From NCBI GenBank assembly GCA_938030845.1, contig CALHIC010000416.1, forward strand, positions 1 through 7,221: a stretch of DNA of 7,221 nucleotides, given 5' to 3'. Below, in pieces: positions 6,195-7,221 of the stretch. Position 1 is the stretch's first letter. Every line of letters begins with the position of its first letter. The stretch comes from an uncultured Oribacterium sp. Its GTDB lineage: Bacteria > Bacillota > Clostridia > Lachnospirales > Lachnospiraceae. The notes below the pieces were generated by a model. The model saw nothing but the letters and a program-made list of their open reading frames with translations. It did not search any database and had not been told where the DNA came from. The position numbers and the translations under genes are program-made.

Positions 6195-7221
6195 ATGATC
6201 AAAGATAAACAAAAACAGCTAAATCAATTACAGGTCCTTTTCGACGGAATCGTCATAGCTTTGGCCTATTTTTTGGCATGGTATTTTGCGATTGAGAATC
6301 CTATTTTTCCGGAGGGCTATGGCGTACTTTCTCCCAAGGTGTATTTTACCGCCCTGCTTCCCCTGATTCCGGGATATTTAATTTTGTATTGGATTTTCGG
6401 GCTTTATCATCCTATGCGTACCATGCGGATGAAAAATGTGCTTTTTCGAATTATTCAAGCCAACAGTGTGGGGCTTTTGATTTCCGCCTCTCTTTTCTTT
6501 GCCTTTCGTAAATCCGGCTATTTTGAACATTTCTCCACCAAGGTGCTGTTCTATAACTATCTTGGCAATATTTGTTTAAATACCTTGGAACGTTATGGTT
6601 TAAGAAGATTCCTGGCCACTCTTCGAAAGAAGGGCTTTAACCAAAAGCACCTCATTCTGGTGGGGTTTTCCGCGGTTTCTAACCGTTTTATCGACGCTTG
6701 CAAAAGAAATCCGGATTGGGGCTATACCATTTACGGTATTGTAGATGATTTTGCGGAGAAGGGAGAGTCCTATAGAGGGGTATCCGTAATCGGAAAAATC
6801 AAGGAGCTGGGAGACTTCCTGGCTCAAAACACGATTGACGAGATTGCGATAACCCTGCCCCTTGCCGCTTATGAAAAGCTTCCGGGAATTGTGGCGGTTT
6901 GTGAAAAATCCGGTGTCCATACCAAATTTTTACCGGACTATCAGGAGATTATTCACTCCAAGCCCATTGCGGAGGATTTGGACGGACTGCCCGTTATCAA
7001 TATTCGTAATGTTCCCTTGACGGATCCCTTTAATGCTTTTGTGAAGCGGCTTATGGATATTTTCGGTGCCCTGGTGGGAATCATTCTTTTCGGGCCATTG
7101 ATGCTTCTGGTGGCGCTTTTGATTCGACTGGATTCCAGCGGACCCATCATTTTCAAGCAGGAAAGAGTGGGAAGGCATAATCTTCCCTTCCAAATGTATA
7201 AATTCCGTTCTATGCGGGTGC
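6195..7221 (+). CDS. Polyprenyl-phosphate hexose-1-phosphate transferase (WcaJ/WbaP type), 3'-partial
   Basis: The frame from this ATG is open to the right edge, giving 342 codons. Such enzymes move a sugar-1-phosphate, often glucose or galactose, from a UDP-sugar to undecaprenyl phosphate at the inner face of the membrane, the first step of exopolysaccharide or capsule repeat-unit synthesis. The N-terminus has about four membrane segments (roughly residues 15-33, 48-70, 88-105 and 115-130). A soluble nucleotide-binding-like CoA_binding_3 domain follows, with HLILVGFSAVSNRF at about 153-166 and GYTIYGIVDDF at about 176-186. The catalytic Bac_transf domain then begins with KRLMDIFGALVGIILF and GPIIFKQERVGR, ending at YKFRSMRV. 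The catalytic Asp-Glu motif and the C-terminus lie beyond the window. About 120-130 residues are probably missing, judged from the usual family length near 460-470. The sugar donor cannot be told from what is visible. Confidence 0.9.
   Translation, partial: MIKDKQKQLNQLQVLFDGIVIALAYFLAWYFAIENPIFPEGYGVLSPKVYFTALLPLIPGYLILYWIFGLYHPMRTMRMKNVLFRIIQANSVGLLISASLFFAFRKSGYFEHFSTKVLFYNYLGNICLNTLERYGLRRFLATLRKKGFNQKHLILVGFSAVSNRFIDACKRNPDWGYTIYGIVDDFAEKGESYRGVSVIGKIKELGDFLAQNTIDEIAITLPLAAYEKLPGIVAVCEKSGVHTKFLPDYQEIIHSKPIAEDLDGLPVINIRNVPLTDPFNAFVKRLMDIFGALVGIILFGPLMLLVALLIRLDSSGPIIFKQERVGRHNLPFQMYKFRSMRV

Noticed and set aside
6600..7193. Minus-strand open frames opposite the sugar-phosphate transferase
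   Set aside because: They are antisense shadows of a clear + strand coding region, with low-complexity translations and no recognisable motif or ribosome site.

Overview
The window looks like chromosomal DNA of a low-to-moderate-GC Gram-positive anaerobe of the Clostridia, most likely a Lachnospiraceae-type Firmicute. This rests on strong AAGGAG-type ribosome binding sites, heavy use of GGA (Gly) and AGA (Arg) codons, A/T-flanked intrinsic terminators, and the protein types present. The genus cannot be fixed from the sequence alone. Everything real is on the + strand. I see no tRNA, rRNA, CRISPR array, insertion sequence or phage gene.

Region 1 (1-3480) is a sugar-catabolic block: two tandem, full-type GH13 alpha-glucosidases. 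The first is cut by the left edge of the window; its true start lies about 70 bases upstream. The second is complete. Both have the GH13 catalytic triad and the QPDLN signature of the oligo-1,6-glucosidase group. They differ at the residue after the nucleophile (Val versus Ala), which suggests a division of labour between alpha-1,6 and alpha-1,4 linkages of malto/isomalto-oligosaccharides. Neither has a visible signal peptide, although the first lacks its N-terminus here, so action on imported oligosaccharides in the cytoplasm is likely. A strong intrinsic terminator closes the unit.

Region 2 (3481-5057) holds one gene, a membrane-anchored HtrA/DegP-like serine protease with a single PDZ domain. 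It is followed by about 140 bases of non-coding DNA with possible secondary structure and then a second strong terminator.

Region 3 (5058-7221) begins with an extended -10 promoter placed directly against that terminator. It drives a membrane-anchored alpha/beta-hydrolase (HSL/Abhydrolase_3-type esterase) and, 37 bases later, a WcaJ/WbaP-type polyprenyl-phosphate sugar-1-phosphate transferase that runs off the right edge. This last gene is open-ended and is the likely first glycosyl step of an exopolysaccharide or capsule pathway, so an extracellular polysaccharide locus may start here.

Most of the window is ordinary metabolism and housekeeping. The points most worth a second look are the displaced catalytic acid of the esterase and its linkage to the sugar transferase, the 23-residue domain-B insertion and Val/Ala difference in the glucosidase pair, and the terminator-promoter junction at 5020-5067. 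I do not see a clearly new multi-gene system.
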